Assembly (NCBI GenBank): GCA_019638455.1 | Contig: JAHBTU010000005.1 | Location: 213,054 to 277,053, forward strand | Length of the DNA: 64,000 nt | Direction of reading: 5' to 3' | Origin: Saprospiraceae bacterium | GTDB lineage: Bacteria; Bacteroidota; Bacteroidia; Chitinophagales; Saprospiraceae | Shown: piece after piece, positions 61,499-64,000 of the stretch | Position numbering within the stretch: position 1 is the first letter of the stretch | How the letters are laid out: each line of letters starts with the position of its first letter | Made by a program: the position numbers and the translations under genes | The notes under the pieces: model-generated | Seen by the model: only the letters and a program-made list of their open reading frames with translations | Database searches by the model: none | Told to the model about the DNA's origin: nothing

Positions 61499-62011
61499 TC
61501 AGCTTCTTTCCAACCAAAATTCTTTGCTCATGCCTTCATATATCTGCCTCATGCCTACCTCCCGGAACCCACTTTTGAGCAGCACCCGTATGGAGGCGGC
61601 GTTCTCAGGGTCGGTGAAGGCAACGATGCGCGGCGTGCCTGATTTTTCAAAAAGATATTGGCTTAGCGGCGGCACGATTTCGCTTGCCACACCTTGGCCC
61701 CACCATTCGGGGGCGAATGTGTACCCGACCTCAAATTCGGTGTTCGTCGGGTTGAAATCAACATGGCGGGCAGTGACATAGCCGACAAAAGCGTTGTCCG
61801 ATTTGTTTTCCAATATAAAAACGCCTAAGCCGGGGCATTTTTCGCGATAGGTTTCCCAAGCGGTTATGCGTTCGCGCACGACCTGTTCGTCTGTTGTGGG
61901 CGGGCGTATGTAGCGCATCGTGGCAGCGTCGCTTTGCATTCGGAAAATATGCGGAAAATCCGCTTCGAGCACGGTGCGCAGTCGCAGCCGGGGTGTTTCA
62001 AAAATCGTCAT
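61499..62011 (-). CDS. GNAT-family N-acetyltransferase (RimJ/RimL-like)
   Basis: The 170-residue product starts MTIFETPRLRLRTVLEADFP, a typical RimJ/RimL start. The acetyl-CoA-binding turn appears as EVGYTFAPEWWGQGVASE (about 96-113), fitting the Q/RxxGxG/A motif. The likely role is N-acetylation of a protein terminus or a small molecule, not assigned. The start at 62011 is preferred. A TTG frame reaches 62038 and would overlap the stop codon of gmhA by four bases. It probably follows gmhA in one transcript. Confidence 0.8.
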   Translation of the reverse strand: MTIFETPRLRLRTVLEADFPHIFRMQSDAATMRYIRPPTTDEQVVRERITAWETYREKCPGLGVFILENKSDNAFVGYVTARHVDFNPTNTEFEVGYTFAPEWWGQGVASEIVPPLSQYLFEKSGTPRIVAFTDPENAASIRVLLKSGFREVGMRQIYEGMSKEFWLERS

Positions 62012-62034
62012 GAACAAATTGTTTTCGGGAAACT

Positions 62035-62607
62035 TCAAAACATCTCCCGTTCCACGATTTCACAAATGATGTGTCCGATGAGTATGTGTGCTTCTTGGAT
62101 GCGCGGGGTGTCGGCAGAAGGGACATTCAGCAACACGTCGCACAGCCCAACCATTTTACCGCCCGACGCGCCTGTGAAGCCGACGACGAGCATCCTCTGA
62201 TGTTTGGCTTTTTCGATGGCTTTCAGAATGTTGGGCGAATTGCCGGAGGCGCTGAATGCCGACAGCACGTCGCCTCTGCGGCCTGCCGCTTCCACCATTC
62301 GGGCGAACACATCGTCGTAGCCATAGTCGTTGGCGACTGCCGTCATGTATGACGAGTTGACGTGCAAGGCCTCCGCGTAGAGCGGCGGGCGGTCTTTGTA
62401 GAATCGCCCGGAAAGTTCCGCCGCAAGGTGTTGGGCATCCGCCGCGCTGCCGCCATTGCCACAGAATAAGACCTTGCCTCCGCTGCGAAAGGTTGCAAGA
62501 AAAGCCTGCGCGGCGTGTTCTATTTTTTGCAAAAAGGCATCGTCGTCCAAAATGGCTTGTTTGACGGCGATGCTTTCGCGGATGGATTTTAGAATCGAAT
62601 CTTTCAT
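62035..62607 (-). CDS. gmhA: Phosphoheptose isomerase-type SIS-domain protein (GmhA)
   Basis: The 190-residue product is a SIS-domain isomerase converting sedoheptulose 7-phosphate to D-glycero-D-manno-heptose 7-phosphate. GNGGSAADAQHLAAELSGRF is the signature, with SASGNSPN and a terminal HILIGHIICEIVE. It supplies heptose for LPS and fits with hldD elsewhere in the window. ATG 62607 (MKDSILKSIRE) is the start; the longer frame upstream lies inside the neighbour. Confidence 0.92.
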   Translation of the reverse strand: MKDSILKSIRESIAVKQAILDDDAFLQKIEHAAQAFLATFRSGGKVLFCGNGGSAADAQHLAAELSGRFYKDRPPLYAEALHVNSSYMTAVANDYGYDDVFARMVEAAGRRGDVLSAFSASGNSPNILKAIEKAKHQRMLVVGFTGASGGKMVGLCDVLLNVPSADTPRIQEAHILIGHIICEIVEREMF

Positions 62608-62663
62608 TTTCAGAATTGTATGCCCAATCTTTGGATTGATTTCGCAGTCAAGAGAGGTTGTCG

Positions 62664-63818
62664 TTACTTGGCCATTGCCAATGCCTTCGCCGCCCGCACC
62701 CGATTGCCCCACCGCTCCATGTCCACCACCATGAGCGAGCGAGCGTCGAGCGGCAAAGTTCCGTGCTTTTTTTGCAAATCCTCGTAATGCCGCAGGCAAA
62801 CGCGGGTGATGCTGACGAGGAAATGCACCGCCGCGCTCGCCCCCAACTCGCGGGTCAGGTCGGGAGGCGAGGGCAAGCGCCTTGTAGCGGTGTTCGCCGA
62901 GCGTGTGCGCAGGGCGCTTTGCCTTCGTTGCGGAAGCGCGGGAGGTATCACCCATTTTATTTTTCGGCTTTTGCCTATTGTTGGGCGAGCCATGTTTCCC
63001 GGCACCTCCGGCAGATTTGGAATTTCCAAGAATGCTGCCCGCACCACTGCCACTTGCTCTTCGAATATGTCGCGCAAATGAGCCACGTCATTTTGTTCTG
63101 CCAAAAAAGTGGCCAGCGTGACGGTGCCAGATTTTCGGTCGTGCCACAGGTCGAAAATGTCGTCTGAAAGTTGCACGAGATAACCAAACTGATACAGCGC
63201 CTCTTGCTCCGGCGCAAAAAGCGGGTGTTCCAATACTTGCCGAAACAACAACACCGAATAGCCCCCTTTCTCTGCCGTTATGTTCTTCAAGTCCTCGACC
63301 CGCAAACGGGCATCTGCCCTTGCCTGCCTGCCCGCCGTTTCCACATTGAACACCCGATGCATGAACTCTTTGAACTGTGGCAACTCGCCCGGCGGCAATT
63401 CGCGGTAGATGTTGTCCAAAAAATGCAATGCCAGCCCGCGCGGGTCGGCGGTTTGGCCGAACAATTCGGGATTGTCCAGCCAAAGAATCCCCGAGTCATC
63501 GCGTCCGCGAAAGGAATCCACGAGGTCGTCGAAAAAATAAGCCAGCGCCGCGAGGTTCGTAAAAAGATGTTTTTCGCGGGCGTTGCGCGGGTAGCCACGC
63601 AACAGGCAAAAAACGGCGCTCAGATAGGTGGTGCCATAGAAATAATGTTGAAGCCGCCTCTTTTCTTTGGAGGTCAGTGCCTCCGCGTGGGGCAACGCCA
63701 AATCGCGCAACGCCCGAAATCTGAAATACCAACCCGCCCGCGCAAAGGCAAGTGCCAACCAGATGGTGGCACGCAAGAGATAGTAGCAATGCTGGAAAAA
63801 GCTCATCATTTGAATCAA
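62664..63818 (-). CDS. Class I isoprenoid-biosynthesis-like enzyme
   Basis: The 384-residue product resembles class I terpenoid synthase/squalene-phytoene-synthase-type proteins. FFDDLVDSF (about 94-102) and LSDDIFDLWHD (about 218-228) would be the two Asp-rich metal-binding motifs, and two hydrophobic helices precede them. The substrate is unknown; prenyl diphosphates are likely. Around residues 275-330 the sequence becomes Arg/Pro-rich and unlike the rest, raising the suspicion of two compensating frameshifts (see findings). The gene is just upstream of gmhA (56-bp gap) on the same strand. Confidence 0.6.
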   Translation of the reverse strand: MIQMMSFFQHCYYLLRATIWLALAFARAGWYFRFRALRDLALPHAEALTSKEKRRLQHYFYGTTYLSAVFCLLRGYPRNAREKHLFTNLAALAYFFDDLVDSFRGRDDSGILWLDNPELFGQTADPRGLALHFLDNIYRELPPGELPQFKEFMHRVFNVETAGRQARADARLRVEDLKNITAEKGGYSVLLFRQVLEHPLFAPEQEALYQFGYLVQLSDDIFDLWHDRKSGTVTLATFLAEQNDVAHLRDIFEEQVAVVRAAFLEIPNLPEVPGNMARPTIGKSRKIKWVIPPALPQRRQSALRTRSANTATRRLPSPPDLTRELGASAAVHFLVSITRVCLRHYEDLQKKHGTLPLDARSLMVVDMERWGNRVRAAKALAMAK

Positions 63819-64000
63819 GCGGTTCAGACGGATTTTTGGAACAAGCCGTGCAAGGGCACAAGCCCTTCCCGAAAAAGCAACGTTTCGCCGGGGTGCATTT
63901 CAAATTGTCGCTTTTGTACGCCGGAACGCTGTTCCGGCATATATCGGAACAGCGTTCCGATTTACTTGCGACAATTTGAAATGCACCCTCTCGCTGACAA
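63819..64000. other. Right edge of window, with RepE palindrome
   Basis: No gene is recognised. The main content is an intact RepE palindrome (63891-63988). Confidence 0.5.
63891..63988. repeat. RepE palindromic repeat, copy 2 (intact)
   Basis: GGGTGCATTTCAAATTGTCGC at the left end is the inverted complement of GCGACAATTTGAAATGCACC at the right. Inner arms CGGAACGCTGTTCCGGC and CGGAACAGCGTTCCG also pair. The whole is 98 bp. The copy at 27552-27928 is split by other repeats. Confidence 0.88.

Noticed and set aside
1..64000. CRISPR array
   Set aside because: Repeats in this window are scattered and palindromic at irregular spacing, and no cas-like gene is seen.
1..64000. tRNA or rRNA genes
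   Set aside because: I found no segment with cloverleaf arms and a T-loop consensus or any rRNA landmark; short genes of this sort could still be missed without a search.

Overview
The window reads as chromosome of a Bacteroidota bacterium, most likely a Saprospiria-like lineage (inference). Supporting signs are a type III glutamine synthetase, a SusC-like TonB receptor, T9SS-type C-terminal sorting domains on secreted proteins, a giant HYR-repeat protein, a GYDIA-family GHMP kinase, a PUR-alpha-like (DUF3276) protein, and promoters of the Bacteroidota TAnnTTTG type that lie almost on top of start codons. No rRNA, tRNA or CRISPR array was recognised.

Layout. 0.4-5.4 kb: divergent CRTAC1/ASPIC lipoprotein and HTTM membrane protein. 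5.8-13.3 kb: a terminator-like hairpin, a small secreted protein and a 2206-residue CUB/HYR/dockerin-like/T9SS protein. 13.7-19.7 kb: glnN, an MFS transporter and an S8 protease with two SH3b domains; an IS4-type element sits just upstream of the protease. 21.5-34.9 kb: FAH-family hydrolase; a minus-strand run of pLGIC-like channel, two rhomboids and an EEP hydrolase; a T9SS protein; a PUR-type protein; RlmN; PafA-type alkaline phosphatase; M4 protease.

35.0-41.4 kb is an AT-rich island: integrase remnant, type II restriction-modification pair, attC-like hairpin, rifampin ADP-ribosyltransferase (arr), a DUF2200 gene split by an IS1-bounded insertion, and a DUF1801 gene. It looks like a decayed integron cassette cluster without an integrase.

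41.5-64.0 kb is mostly core genes: envelope polysaccharide and lipid A genes (hldD, lpxH, ugd, gmhA), OmpA and DUF4403 proteins, GHMP kinase, SSS symporter, a second IS4-type element, a desuccinylase-type sirtuin, TonB receptor, aroB, riboflavin synthase, an N-terminal-only fragment of mfd, a GNAT enzyme and an isoprenoid-synthase-like protein.

The intergenic space is crowded with at least six families of short dispersed palindromic or MITE-like repeats, here called RepA to RepF. Several are nested in one another. One family (RepA, about 180 bp) appears to have inserted into other repeats, provides the stop codon of one gene, and lies next to the start of another.
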